DNA from: Chamaecrista fasciculata | Taxonomy: Eukaryota; Streptophyta; Magnoliopsida; Fabales; Fabaceae | Direction of reading: 5' to 3' | DNA: 64,000 nt | Assembly (NCBI GenBank): GCA_003254925.1 | Contig: QANZ01042616.1 | Span: 23,566 to 87,565, forward strand | Shown: one piece after another, positions 24,618 to 37,947 of the stretch | Layout: every line of letters begins with the position of its first letter | How positions within the stretch are numbered: position 1 is the first letter of the stretch | Notes under the pieces: model-generated | Seen by the model: only the letters and a program-made list of their open reading frames with translations | Databases searched by the model: none | What the model was told of the DNA's origin: nothing | Translations under genes and position numbers: made by a program

Positions 24618-24895
24618 AGCAACGGCGGACGGCGGCGGCGGAAGCGGCACCGACCACCGTGGACGGCGGCGCCGACCACCGTGGACCACCGTGAACACCG
24701 TCGTCGACCACCGTGGACGGCGTCGCCGACCACCGTGTACGGCGGTTGGCGGAGACGCCGGCCACCGTGTACGGCGGNNNNNNNNNNNNNNNNNNNNNNN
24801 NNNNNNNNNNNNNNNNNNNNNNNNNNNNNNNNNNNNNGCGGTTGACGGCGTCGCCGGCCACCGTGGACGGCGGCGGTTGGCGGCGGCGCTGGTGG
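24618..24895. repeat. GC-rich minisatellite (CCGTGGACGGCGGCG type) with assembly gap
   Basis: Short tandem and interspersed copies of CCGACCACCGTGGACGGCG-like units, strikingly GC- and CpG-rich in an AT-rich window. Sixty Ns (24778-24837) interrupt it, so the true array length is unknown. Reading frames across it are repeat artefacts. Confidence 0.8.
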
Positions 24896-25174
24896 TCTTA
24901 TGGTGGTTGTGGGGATGACATTTTTGTCATTTTCTTTTTATATCTATTTTACTTTCCCTCTCCTACCTTTTTATACCAAACACTTTCAATCTTTACCTAC
25001 TTTACATTCCCTCAACTACTTTTCCTTTCCCTCACAATTTTTCCCTTGTGTAAAACTCTTTCCTTTACCTACCTCAAACCCAACCAAACGGACCTTAAAG
25101 TGTTTGGTATAAAAAGATATGAGAGGGAAATTAAAATATATTTAGAAAGAAAATGACAAAAATGCCCTTCCCAC

Positions 25175-25330
25175 AATCACCACAAGGCCGCCGTCGCCGT
25201 CCGCCACCGTCCATGACCACCATCGCCTCCATCCAAGGCCGCCGTCGTCGTCCGCCGCGTCCATGACCACCATCGCCTCCATCCAAGGCCACCGTCACCG
25301 CCGTCCACGGCCACTGTCGCCGCCGTCTAA
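25175..25330. repeat. GC-rich minisatellite, second array
   Basis: Two long copies and one partial copy of a unit of roughly 50 bp containing GTCCATGACCACCATCGCC and AAGGCCGCCGTCG. The composition mirrors the array at 24618-24895 on the opposite strand, as expected for two arms of one foldback. Confidence 0.7.
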
Positions 25331-25799
25331 CGTCGCAGTCTCGGTTTCATTAAAGAAGAAGAAGATGAAATGGGAGTGAAAGAGGCAAATTAGGAATTTT
25401 ACCATAATTCCCTAGGTAAACTTGAATTATATCAAAAATGTGAAGTAAAGAAAAAAATGACCTATGTAATATAAATATCTTTACATTGTAATCCATATTA
25501 CAAAGTCCATATTGTTCATAACAAATACGTGAAAGTATTGGACTGTGACATTTTACATTCTACGAGACCCTTTATTTTTGGTGTTGTGTGAAAAGTTGGT
25601 ACGGTTCATAGCGTTGGCAACTGATTATGCGTTTAGGGTTTCAACTTTGAAGTTTGAACCCTATTCATCTTGTTCAATAGAATTTCTCAATCCCTGTCAA
25701 ATGTCAATTTTTAGAGATTCCAACATTTCCTTCATTTCATAAATCGGGGCTTTTGCTTGTTTGGGGGTTTTGCGAGAATCTTAACTTGATTCCGATAAA

Positions 25800-28700
25800 A
25801 TGAGTGAAAGCATCTTGTCTCAATCTGTCAGTGAAAATGGGACTACAGACGTTGAGACTCAGAACCAAGATTTAGTCCCTCACCACAAGCGAGAAGCTGA
25901 TTCAGAGACTCATGATTTGAAGGCAAAGAAGTTGAGAACAGAAGCTCAGACTGCGCCGGATGCTTCGGGCTGTGAAGAAGCTCGGAAGCCAGAAGCTGTT
26001 TTAGACGAACAAAATGCAAAGGAAGTAGTTTTTGATATCGAGGCGGATGCAGCTGAGGACAAGGGATCTAGGCATACCATGGAAGATGCCTGGGTGGTGC
26101 TTTTGGACGCGAGTTTGGATTACCCGGGAAAACTCAGGTTCTTGTCATTATCAGTTTTCTTTGTGATAGTCATGATAGGAATCATTTCTAACTTCTTCTC
26201 AACTTTTGCAGTTACCTAACTTTCATTGTCTGATAAATTTAAAAAATGGTTGAAGATTTTTGGATATTCTGGGCTATGTTGTTATTGGTTCAAGAACAGC
26301 GAACTTGCGGGTGTGAGGAATTAAAGAACAAATTTGCTAGTACTTTATTGTAAAAAGTTCTTTCTAGCAATATAATTATGAACATCATTTCTGTGCTAAT
26401 AAGCGTTTATTTGAATTATTGCATGACTAGTGGACCATTGTGAGCGTTAAACTTATTTCTTGTTGGAATCAGATAGTCAATATTGGTGTGTTACTGAGCA
26501 ATATGTTAAAGTGTGGCATATATGAATATGATACTAAGAGAACTGCATCTTTCGAAATGTGGTCTGTATTTCCATCTAAAAGGAGTGCGTACTTGATGTT
26601 TCTGTATTTTATCCAGCCTCTCTTGGTAACTGCTAGTGCTTGGTTTTCAGATGTGCACACTTTGCAATCTATGATGGACATGGAGGCCGGTTAGCTGCAG
26701 AATATGCTCAAACGCATTTGCATGGAAATGTTCTTTCAGCTGGATTACCACGTGAGTTGGTGTGTTTGCTAGGTCTAATTTCATGCATGCTAAACCATTC
26801 AGGCACTTAGAAGATAGTGAATAAAGATACCCAATAATCTGTTGGTTGGTTCGTGTTTTGCTATTCTATTTGGGTGTTCTCTATTCCTCTATACTCATCA
26901 AGGATAAGTAGGCAAGCATCTTAATAGACCCAAAATTTTTATTTTTGAACAAATAATAGATCCAGATGTTAATGGAAAGCTTAATGCATTTATCTCTGGT
27001 TGATAAAAGGAGCAAGACATAAGAAAGATTTGTTTGTGTAGTTTATAAATGCTTGAGAACTGACAAGAGTGAATATTGCCTTTTGTTCTCTTTTAAAAGG
27101 TTTGAGACAGTTGCTATGCACGTGGGATTTCCTTGGTTCATAAATGCATGAAGGTCGTAATTTTATGAAAAGAAATAGAAGTTTTTGATCATATGGTTTT
27201 TGTTTAAGGCCAGTTTGATATTGCTGACAATGCTGGGGTTTGTATAGAATTGTGGAATTTCTCTGTTTTGACCAAATCGTATAATCCCTTTCTTTTCTTT
27301 TGTCATTTCCTATATTCTTGTGCATTTGACCCCCTTATTCTACATGAAATAGTTATTTATTGTGTCTAACTATTTTGTTTCTTGTTTGCCCCTGCTTTGC
27401 TGTATTGCAGTTAGATGTAAAGGCAGCTAAAAGAGCCATACTTGAAGGTAAGTATTCATTTCACATGTTTCCACTCATCTCCCTGTTTGTTGCATTATCA
27501 AGCGAAATCAATTTAATAATATCATTATTCTCTTAATTTCTTCTTTGTTGTATTTTTTTTGTTCATTTTATGATTTTATTCTAATTTAGGTTTTCGCAAA
27601 ACTGATGAGTCCCTTCTTCAAGCAAGTGCTGCAGGTCTGTTTAATTGCTTTAGGATTGTTGAGTTTAAATTTTTGCTGTTATATTGATTTGGTGGTAGCA
27701 GCTCCTGAAAAGATTAGATTATACATGTTAATGATACAGATTTGAAGTTGAAAACAAAGAAATTTGAAACTCAATTTCTTCCGTCATATAAATGATGAAT
27801 AAATGATATGTTTGGATGATGACCCTTATGTCGTGTTTAATTATAAATGTGATATTTATTAATTTTAAATCTTAATGCAACTAACAAAAGATGTAAGTTT
27901 TTTCCTTGTCTCAGTTTGACCAATCTCTTTAAATTATTTTGGGAAACTTAAATTTCTTTTTATTTGGTATTTTGGCATAATATATGTAGTTAACACCCTT
28001 TCTTGGATATACCTTTATACATGAATGATAAAAAGGGACTTTGGACAAGTTGGACATTCAAATTAAGCACCCTCCCTCCTCTCATGTTATGGTTCCACTG
28101 TACCAGTAATCTAACTAAGCAGTTGATTGTGTTATCAGCTGTAAGTTAATTATTTCAAATAGAATGCTAAACGCCCCAATTGTGAAGGAACACTCAAACT
28201 ATGCTCAAATTGGTGTTTTTACGGTCATAAACTTTCCAATGGTTTCACAATTGAGTGTTTTATAGTCCATCTGATTTTCCTCTTCCACATGGTTGATGAT
28301 GTCAAACAGAATAACACATAATTTGTGCAATTATTTGATCAGATTTTAGAATCACAGAATTTGGACAAAATACAAAGACTAAAATATTAAATGATTCACT
28401 TGAGATTACATGTGCCTTGCTGAATTCTGTTCATTTTTACCAGGGGGGTGGCAGGATGGTGCGACAGCTGTATGTGTTTGGGTATTAGGACAAAAAGTAA
28501 GTCTTCAGTCACTCATTTTTCTAACAACTTCTCACATTTTGAAATAAAATTTTAGACCTAATGCTTAAGGTTTTGAAGAGTCTTTGTTTAGTTGGATAAC
28601 ACAATCAGATACAACTGTAGCATTCTCAAAACCTTAAGCATTCTCAAAACCTTAGCGTTCCAGTAATCCGACTAGGCATGTCATTTAACTTCATGGGACC

Positions 28701-31493
28701 CTATTTTTTGACATCATTTATTTTTTATCCCCCATCTTAATTTGAGCTTCACAATCTTTGGCCAAATTGACAATCATTTAGTATTCCTGGAGTACATTTA
28801 TGGATTCCACATTCGTATATATTTTAAAATTTATAGATCTTCATTTTTGATAGTATGATGGAAAGCTCGAATAGGAGACTGAGGATGAGTGCTAATGTAG
28901 ATCATTAACCATGTAAAAGCATGCAACAATATGCAAATAATACATAATCAATTATGATTGTTAAAATTGTGAATCTTTAACAAAGATGTTTGTCAAAGAT
29001 CCACTGTTGTAGTTAATTGAGAAGCAGATGCTCTACTTCATTCTCTTTCTTTCAACGAGGCTAATAAAATGGACGTAACATAGAGAGTTTTATAGACATG
29101 TTACCATGAATTTATTATGCTCTATAAGATGCTACTTGAATGATATCATTGTTAGGCCAAATGATTGCATATGAATGTCGTGGCTAATACTGTAGGATAA
29201 GATTCACAATATTGCAACAAAACCAGGAAAGAGCATTAATTCCCTGTTCAATGGAAATTTGTTAGGTTTTCGTTGCAAATGTCGGAGATGCCAAAGCTGT
29301 TTTAGCTCGTTCAGCTATAACTGATGGATCCCAAAATCACTCAGATGGAGTGCATGGATTAAAGGGCATTGTTTTGACAAGGGAACACAAGGCCATCTAT
29401 CCACAGGAGCGTGCTCGCATTCAGAAGGTTTGAGTTGCAATACTGCTGATTGATTATATCACTAGAATAGTATTGCAATACCTGCTATCTGTTTATCTCA
29501 GAGCAGGCAATCAACAAACTAGTCCCTCCCATTCATTAATGTTGCCACTCCGCTCCCTTTTCCATGCAACATACCACCCACTCTGGCAATTGTGTTTTAA
29601 GGGAGGATGCTAAGCACCCATTAACTAAGAATTATTTTGTGTCAAAAGCAGCAATAACTCAGTCCTGTACCCGATCGAGGGGAGGGGCCAAGCGCTAGGG
29701 AAGTCTAGCAGTAGGTTACATAACAAGTCAAACTTAAGAAGGCCTTATTAATTCGTGCACTGAATGTTGCTATAGATTTTGTGGAAGGGAAATTTGAAAA
29801 TATATTTCTTCTATTTTAAATTTAATTCTAGTCTTGCTTGGTGACAAACAACTGAGCGACTCTGTCAAAATATTTTCTGTGTTTACATGGGGAACATCCA
29901 TGGGGTGTCCAGTTTGAACACCTGTGCAGCATTTGAAAGTGTGTTTCCTTGAGCTGTCTATTCAAGAGCATCTAATGAGGGGAAGAGGTGTTGGAAACTG
30001 ATAAGGATGTTTAGTTCCTTGTTAAGAAGTTTTCTACTTGCACATATGCAGTATTTGTTAGTATTTTCTATTGGAAATGATACTTAAGTGTGCCGAAATT
30101 CCTCCTGAAGTTAATTGCTCTGTTGAAAGCCTCGTTGTAATATATTTTGACAGTGTGTAATCCTAGTGAGACCAAGTTGCTACTCTACTTGCAGGCTGGT
30201 GGTGTTGTGAGCTCAAATGGACGATTACAAGGTCGTCTAGAAGTTTCTAGGGCATTTGGAGATCGCCAGTTCAAAAAGGTTTGCTTCTCTTCTCACTCTA
30301 TTTGGAGAGCTTACTTTATCTTGTAATTTGGATTTGGATAAAGATACATCTGCAGCTTCATTTTGAAAGTAAGATCATCTAAATTTGGCACTTGATTGAG
30401 AAATATTGCTCTAATTCTCTGTAATAAATCACCTAATTATGTGAACTTTAACATCTTTTGGTCAATGTCCTTTACACCCTTGGGCAGTCAATCTGATCTT
30501 GCAATGTAACTTGTTCATACAAAGAATAGATTTTCATCCAGCATCTACTACATGATGGGCTGTCTTTTCTTCATTGTTTGGGTTAATATATGTCAATGGC
30601 ATGGCTACCCATTTGTGTTTCTCTTTGAAAATACCTTTGTAGCTCTCTTTAGTACCATCTTGTGAATAACTCTTCTATGATTATTAGCTGGACTACTAGT
30701 GTTTCATAATATTACCAAAAGATATCCTAAGGCAAAATATTTGCAGGTGGGTGTTGTTGCAACCCCTGATATTCATTCTTTTGACCTTACTGATAGAGAG
30801 CATTTCATCATCCTTGGCTGTGACGGCCTGTGGGGGGTATGTCTTTTTATGTCCATATATATGCTAAAAGTTTAACCTTTCTTATTCACTGTCCTGGCTT
30901 GAGTTAACTGTTCTGACAAATGGCAATTTGGGTTTGTTTCAGGTATTTGGTCCTAGTGATGCTGTTGAGTTTGTTCAGAAACTATTGAAAGTAGGATTTT
31001 TGTTTATATCTTTTCCTTTTATTGGGCTTGAACTAATTAGAATAATACAATGTCTAGCTGTAGTAGCTAACTACGGCAATTCGCATTTGTTATCTTTGGC
31101 AATTCCATTCCATCCTTTTCGAACAAAATGGTTGCATTATCTTTTGATTCATAAGCTGTTCAAGAATGTTATGTCAATGATTCATGAGTAAGCTCTGCTT
31201 TGCCATGTTAATTAAGTTTGTTTATCAAAATATGTTTTCCTTAAGTGAAGAATTTAGAAGGATGGACATAATGAGAACTAATTATCTTTGATAATAAAAA
31301 ATCTTAAGTCTTATTAGTGTTTTCCTGCTTAATTGGCATGTCTCCTTATAGGCTGAAAAAAAAATCCAATGAATCTTTGTAGGAGGGGTTGCCTGTCACA
31401 GCCGTGAGCCGCCGTCTTGTAAGAGAAGCTGTTCGTGAGCGGCGCTGTAAGGATAATTGCACCGCAATTATTATTGTATTCAAGCGCAGGTAA
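25800..31493 (+). CDS. Protein phosphatase 2C (At1g18030/PP2C 8-like)
   Basis: Ten exons: 25800-26137, 26651-26759, 27411-27447, 27590-27634, 28444-28496, 29266-29427, 30195-30278, 30747-30836, 30943-30990, 31383-31493. All introns are GT-AG, phases close exactly, and the product is 358 residues. It is a Mg/Mn-dependent Ser/Thr phosphatase. The motifs appear in family order: KGSRHTMEDAW, FAIYDGHGGR (metal-binding aspartate), GGWQDGATAVCVW, FVANVGDAKAVLAR, SNGRLQGRLEVSRAFGD, LGCDGLWG and KDNCTAIIIVF. All metal-binding aspartates appear present. The first 75 residues are acidic and Lys-rich, low in complexity and contain a KAKKLRTE stretch that could be a nuclear signal (inference). Similarity, from memory, is strongest to Arabidopsis At1g18030. 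A foldback cluster ends just upstream of the promoter. The gene looks intact. Confidence 0.93.
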
Positions 31494-33945
31494 TTAGCGA
31501 TGGACTGTGTCCTTGAGATGTTTGGGTTACAGATTAAAATGAGGGTTGCTTCGGACTACTGCATTCAAGATCAATGTACAATGCGTGGTCATCACTGTAA
31601 GATGTTATGGCAGATTAATTTATTTCACATTTTATGTAGTAGTTCTGTTGATCAGTATGCTGTTAAGAACCCAGACATGACTCTTGAATTCGTGTCATAT
31701 ATGGAAAATGTATGTTATTTGTTTTACAAAAATCAAGCTACAGATCTGAAAAGTTGTGACCAGAAAGGGTTTTCCCCTGCTAAAGTGGATATCAAGCGTA
31801 ATTAATAGATGGCTTCTTGTAAGAATTGTTTGTGAAGCCCATATTAATGTAGAAAATTTTGGGTTGGCGAAGAAGGGGTTGGTTCAAGATTTTTTTAAAA
31901 TGAATAATTTTTCTTTTAGGAGAAATGTAGTTTAATGAACCAAACCCCTTCGCCAACCCAAAATTTCAAATATCATTGAGTACCTGAATTTCGAATTTTC
32001 AAAAATTAATTTAAGGAATAAATATGTAAAGTATGTATTTTAAGGAGAAAAGTAATGAAGTATATTTTAAGAGCAATTATTCTTTAATTCAAGAGCTTAC
32101 TCTTTATTACAAACAATATTATTTCTAAGGGAGAATATATGTGAAAAAATTTAAAAAAGAAAATATACTCAAAACAGCTTGTATTAGATATTAAGATTAG
32201 TATTAAGGGATCCTAAATGTGATCGAAATGTTTTGTAATAAACTAAAATGTTTGGCTACAAAAGAAACAAATTTGTCATAAGCATTTATGAATGGACTGA
32301 TTCATGCATCAAGATGAGAAAATTGTGTGTAAATATCTTGAGCATAATAACATGACATAAACTGACTTTTCTGGAGCCACAAAGATGCATGTTTTGGTCA
32401 ATGCAAATCATGAACTTTGCGACAAAATCAGTGTGTCAATCATTTTATAATTGAAGAAAACACATAAGTGTTCCCCCTTTGTAGCAAACACAGGCATTAA
32501 TGCATCCTTTCAATAATAAGCAGCCTCTCTCTCCATCAGGAATATTCTCAATTTGCATCTTTGAAATAAAATAAAATAAAAATTCTGGGGGACCTGTATG
32601 AACCAATCTATTGAAGGTTCATGAATAATTAGCAAAACAAATTAAAAATTTTCTCTTCATGGTCTATTGAGGAGTATATTTGCCCAGAAAAGATAAAATA
32701 TATGTGGTCCCTCTGTCGGAAGGAAATTATATTTTGTTAAGAGCAATTAATGATATAATTCTTGTTAGTAAAAGAGGACAGACTTTATAAGAATTAAATT
32801 AACTAATCAATCTGACTGTTGAGAATCCAACTTAAGATATCAAAATCAATAATTTTGAAGATTAGACGATTGGAGTCAGGTGAATTATTAATGCGTTGGC
32901 ACAAGGATTTTATTTTATTTTTAAACAACTCTTTCTCAGTATTCACACCTAATTCTCGTTAAGTTATAAAAATATGCTCAAATTGAGGAGAATGCAAAAA
33001 GAAAAAAAAAAGGAAAGAATAATTTTAATTGATTTTTTTTTTCATTTAAATGATTAAATCTAAATCTACCATTTTACTCTTTCTAAAATAAATTCCGGAT
33101 AAAAGAAAATATAAAAAAAAATAATGAAAAGAATATTTATTTAAATCAAAATAAAAGATAAATGTTCAATTTTTTTTCTTTTCTTTCTTTCCCTTTATTT
33201 TCTTTAATCTAAAGACACACACACACACACAAGTTAAATAAGAAAACTTACTTAAAATTAGGGACAAATTTCCAGTTCCAAATATTTAGCCAAATAACAA
33301 CAAAAGTTGATAAGACAAAGCCATTTTATTTTCTGGGCATATAAAAAGGCTTGGCCTTGTGCAATACTACATATATACATGTGCTTATGGCATTTGTTTT
33401 CTTTATGAATTACAAAAAATGCCTAAAATCATAAACAGTAGCACATGCCATATTCCACTTTTATTCCTGTTCTTCCCCCCCACCTTTGTGAAATGCAGTC
33501 AAGAGAGTCAGCCTACTATATATTTATTACGAAGCCAATCAAACATCATCATCATCATCATCACCATTATTATTATTATTATCATTATGGGGCTTCAAAT
33601 TTCACGTTATTAATCAGTTATCAGTTGGATTATATTTATTGCAAATAGAAAAAAGAAAAACTTATAATGATAGAGTTTGGCCGCTATATAACTACCTGGC
33701 TAACATGATCCATCTGCACTCTGTCTCCCTCTAATTTTCATTTTGAAGTCAACAATGAAATGAATATATATATAACTTAGCATCTATTGGCTTGAGATAA
33801 TGTAACTAACTAATGAAATTCATTTAAAAAGCTTTAAAATATTTTCAAAATACCCTCAAGAGTGGTCTTTATATATGAGTGCCTTTCCTTTGTTATGGTC
33901 ACTCACACACAAGTCTAATAAGTTGCTAAAGGAGACATAACAAGA
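31494..33945. other. PP2C 3' region and intergenic DNA
   Basis: The first few hundred bases are presumably the PP2C 3' UTR. A short inverted repeat lies at 31854-31966 (listed separately). The rest is AT-rich, with an (ATC)n/(ATT)n microsatellite at about 33543-33590 and an (AC)n run near 33214-33231. The last few hundred bases form the WAT1-related promoter region. No other gene is seen. Confidence 0.5.
31854..31966. repeat. Short inverted repeat (31-33-bp arms)
   Basis: The left arm 31854-31886 (AAATTTTGGGTTGGCGAAG followed by AAGGGGTTGGTTCA) pairs with the right arm 31936-31966, with few mismatches and about a 49-base loop. It could be a very small MITE or a transcribed hairpin in the PP2C 3' region. 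No target duplication was obvious. Confidence 0.7.
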
Positions 33946-36223
33946 ATGGCAAGTCTTGTGACAGAGAAAGTGAAACTTCTTTTGGCATTAATTGCTTTGC
34001 AATTCTGCTTTGCGGGATTTCACATTGTGTCTAGATTTGCCCTTAACATTGGTGTTAGCCAAGTCGTTTATCCTGTATATAGAAATATAATTGCTCTGCT
34101 TCTGTTGAGTCCCCTTGCTTATTTCCTAGAGAAGTGAGTCTCTGTCTCTCTAATATAAGCTTGTTTCTTTTTTACCTTTTTTCTTTACATTCATCATGTT
34201 ATTATTAACTTGCTTTTCCCTTTAGAGAAAATTTATTTTTTGGGTCCCTTTAGTTCTTGAATATTGGAAATGCATTTTTAATCCCTGATTTTTTTTAGAA
34301 ATGTCACTTGTTTAGTTGCTCATACATTTTCTATAATGACTAAATAATTGACATTGACATTTATAAAAAGTTTAGGGATCATAAAGTATATTTCCTATAT
34401 CCAGGGACTAAATGAGAATTTTGACACAATTTAAGGACTAAAAATTAGGTTTACTCTTTATGCTATCCATAGATTTTAACATGGAACCATGTTTATGTCT
34501 ATGTGATCAGGGATCAAAGACCAGCTCTTACTTTTTCTTTACTGGTTCAGTTCTTTCTATTAGCATTATTGGGGTAAGCATATATATAATCTCTAGTTCT
34601 CTGTGCTCTCATTTGCTTCCCATTGTTCCTATTTTCTAATATTTTCGTCTTCTACTCCTTTGTCTTGGTTATTGTAGAATTACTGCAAACCAGGGGTTTT
34701 ACTTGTTAGGGCTATATTATGCATCTCCAACATTTGCTTCTGCAATGCAAAACTCAGTTCCAGCCATTACTTTTGTCATGGCTTCAGCTCTAAGGTGAGA
34801 TCAATTCTTGGTCTCTCTTTTGACATATTGCACCATTTTCCGTTTTAATCCTTTCATAATTTTTATTTTAAAATTCTTTTGATTCTCCACCAGGCTTGAG
34901 GACCTTAACATTGCTAGAAGAGATGGACTTGCAAAAGTCCTTGGAACCATAGCCAGTGTTGGGGGTGCCTCAGTGATTACTCTTTACAAAGGGCCTCCTC
35001 TTTTCCATCATTTTTCACCCCAAATACAAGGAGACACCTTAGAAGCAGATCAATCTTCCATAAAAACTCAAAACTGGACATGGGGTTGCATATATTTGCT
35101 TGGACATTGTTTATCATGGGCTGGTTGGATGGTTTTCCAGGTCTTTTTTCTCATAATTTTCATAACTAAGGCTGATTATCTAATATGCAATTTCAGACAT
35201 GCCAATTTGTTGTTTCCTCCTTCTAGCTGGCATAGGATTAATCTATGTTACCCAAATGACTAAGGATAATCACTACTAGTCAAGTCTTAACACCCTGTTT
35301 TTCCTAGTCATTCTAATTTCTACCACATGCTTAGTTCTTAGCCTATTGATATCAGATACTCTTTAGTTTGGGCTATCAAATCCCACATATCCACACATTC
35401 CACACAGAATATAAATGTCAGTATTAGTGGTCATTTCATATGTTTCTGCAGTTAGACTAAACTCCTTTTATCAATCATTCTTAAAACCTAAGTAGTAAAT
35501 CAACAATTCCGTGCAGGCTCCTGTGGTGAAGAAGTATCCAGCGAAATTGACACTCACCTCATTCACATGCTTCTTTGGATTGATCCAGTTCTTGATCATA
35601 GCAGCTTTTGTGGAGACTGATTTGGAGAAATGGAAGATACAGTCCACAGAGGAGCTTTCCACTATCCTATATGCTGTATAACATTCATAACTTCAATTCT
35701 CCAATATCATACTTTTATAAACTAAAATTTCTATGCAACTCACTATTGTGTGATCATTCCAGGGAGTTGTAGCATCCGGCGTTGTCATATCTCTTCAAAC
35801 ATGGTGCATTCAAAAAGGTGGTCCAGTGTTTGTTGCTGTTTTCCAGCCCATGCAAACGTTTTTAGTTGCTGTCATGGCAGCCCTAATACTCGGTGATCAA
35901 TTATACTCAGGAGGGTAGGTGGATTCTTTTTACTTTCTACAAACCTCAAATAGCGTCTGACTATGGTAAAAGCGTCTCCTATCAAAAAATACTTGATACA
36001 TCAATGATGTGTAATGACTTGTGAGTTTAACAAAGATCCAAATCTCCCCTTATGATGGATTTGTTTTAATTGCAGGATTATTGGTGCAATTCTTATTGTA
36101 ATTGGTCTCTACTTGGTCCTATGGGGTAAAACCAATGAAAAAAGAGTGACTATCCCAGAGGAGCCACCATTGACAAAGCCACTGCTCAATGGTGCTGAAG
36201 CAGCTGCACATGATATTCCATGA
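33946..36223 (+). CDS. WAT1-related protein (EamA/nodulin MtN21 family, At3g18200-like)
   Basis: Seven exons: 33946-34133, 34511-34573, 34678-34794, 34894-35140, 35517-35675, 35763-35914, 36076-36223. Phases close and the product is 357 residues, normal for the family. It is a predicted ten-helix membrane protein of the drug/metabolite transporter superfamily with two EamA domains (about residues 14-150 and 190-335). Motifs shared with WAT1-related proteins include FHIVSRFALNIGVSQVVYPV, ITANQGFYLLGL, SPTFASAMQNSVPA, GCIYLLGHCLSWAGWM, LTSFTCFFGLIQF and GGPVFVAVFQPMQT. Arabidopsis WAT1 is a vacuolar auxin transporter; the substrate here is unknown. The C terminus is short and hydrophilic. The gene looks intact. 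Confidence 0.93.
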
Positions 36224-37947
36224 TAAAGTATCTATATCTACAAAACCACTAGTGTATAGTGTCTTTATTCGTTCTCAACTTGTAAGATTTACTCTAATCA
36301 AATTAGCTGTAAAAGTGAAGGGCTCAAGCTAAGAAGGCTAAGGTAAGAAAGCCTACCATTGAGGAGGAGCCAATTCAGTGATGAGTTTATTACGAAGTTT
36401 GGTACTACAGTGTTACGTCAAACGACTGGTTTGGAGTCATTGAAGTAAAACTCAACGTCCTGCTGCACAATTTACATCAACACTGACATGTATATCTGAA
36501 ATTGTATGGAAAAAGATATACTTGCTAAATTGCTGCTTAATTATGATACTAATGAAAGTATGAAACTGAGTGTAGAATTGCTTCCTACAAGAAAATGAAA
36601 CATGCCAACTCATTTCCCACAATGAATGACAAATCCAAATCTGTTTAAGTTGTGGGCGAAGTATTAAAAGGAAAAATTTAAGTATTACTCCATCTCTCAA
36701 TCTTAATGATCAGAAGTCCCTTCTCCTGAGCAAGAAAAAAGAGGGGAGAAAACTCTAACGTATATCTTCCAGCTTTAGAAATGTTTACACTAACGATTAC
36801 TTAACGGATAATGAAGGTCAAAATTACTTGGATTTAAAATGAAATCCAGCCAGTAGAATTCTTATGCTTGAAACTCCCCATCAACTGCCTTCGGTGTTTT
36901 TTCACTTGAAAATTGTCGAAGCACAGCATACATAAAGCGGCAATCCATTATAGAAGGATTGTAACAAAACATAACAAGAACTATCTAGAAACCTGGATTC
37001 AAGTAAATAAGCTCTAAGTTCCCATTCTGACATGTCACTGCAGAATAAGTTGCAGAGACTAGAAATTTTTAGTTATCTACCATCTGAAGATTCAATGGAA
37101 CCTATCTCTAGTGGCATATGCTGAACATGATAGCTAAATAGAAAATAGACATCCAGATTCCAACTCAACGCCAATGTATCAAAAGGTCCTTAGATGTTTT
37201 TCCATGAAATTCTAAGAACACAGACAAATTTCTCAGATTTCCTGTATAAGCCAGGCACGTAGAAATTGCTTCCTAACAACCCACATCGTAATATGATTAA
37301 ATAGCAGTATCAAACTATATAACAAGAACTATGACACCAGAAAATTAACAAAATTTGCACACTTCATCTTCATCTAGATTTGATTAGACAATAAGCACCC
37401 ATTCATCTAAAAGTCATCAGTCATATGCAACACAAGTATAATACTGTTGTCAGGGAAAGGAAAAAAAATTAAGCCAGGTACGTAGAAATTGCTTCCTAAC
37501 AACCCACATCGTACTATGATTAAATAGCAGTATCAAACTATATAACAAGAACTATGGCACCAGAAATTTGTAACAAAATTCGCACACTTCATCTTCATCT
37601 AGATTTGATTAGACAATAAGCACCCGTTCATCTAAAAGTCATCAGTCATATGCAACACAAGTATAATACTGTTGTCAGGGAAAGGAAAATAAATTAAAAT
37701 AGATAGCAATAACCTTCAGAAAAATATCTCAAATTGATATATTCCCAAGGCACATTAAGTAAAGAGACCAGGATGACTTCATTAAGCATCACAAGGATAT
37801 TCAAATTTCAAGCCAACAACCGAAGCCAAAGCAAAACAAAATCATAAACCACAGTCAATAAAATAGCATAAACTACCAACTCAAATTATAGCACGCACTA
37901 CAAGATGATGATTCATCCCCTCATGTTTCTGTCACTGTTCAATCAAA
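36224..37947. other. Intergenic region between convergent WAT1-related and CCT4 genes
   Basis: Contains the 3' UTRs of both convergent genes. A direct tandem duplication lies at 37249-37693. No additional gene is recognised. Confidence 0.5.
37249..37693. repeat. Tandem duplication, period about 223 bp
   Basis: Two adjacent copies starting AGCCAGGCACGTAGAAATTG (37249) and AGCCAGGTACGTAGAAATTG (37472) run in parallel to AGGGAAAGGAAA and differ at only a few positions. It lies just beyond the 3' end of CCT4, about 255 bp from its stop codon. Confidence 0.88.

Larger units (their letters stand above)
24176..25565. mobile_element. Interleaved foldback elements with GC-rich core
   Basis: Two sets of inverted arms overlap. 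One pairs about 24178-24280 with about 24960-25095, with ends like GGTCCATTTGGT and ACCAAACGGACC. The other pairs about 24370-24590 with about 25380-25565, for instance CCTAGGGAATTATGGTAGAATT against its inverted partner. Between them lie GC-rich minisatellites and an assembly gap. Repeats of TGTTTGGTA at several ends suggest successive insertions of related MITEs. No transposase is seen. The right end lies only about 235 bp before the PP2C start codon. Confidence 0.65.

Noticed and set aside
24568-25156. Arg-rich frames over the GC-rich region
   Set aside because: They are translations of minisatellite repeats and cross 60 Ns; not genes.
31500-31805. 101-codon frame after the PP2C stop
   Set aside because: It starts seven bases after the PP2C stop codon and is best explained as 3' UTR; no homology recognised.
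33445-33648. Frame with a run of histidines and tyrosines
   Set aside because: It translates an (ATC)n/(ATT)n microsatellite in intergenic DNA.
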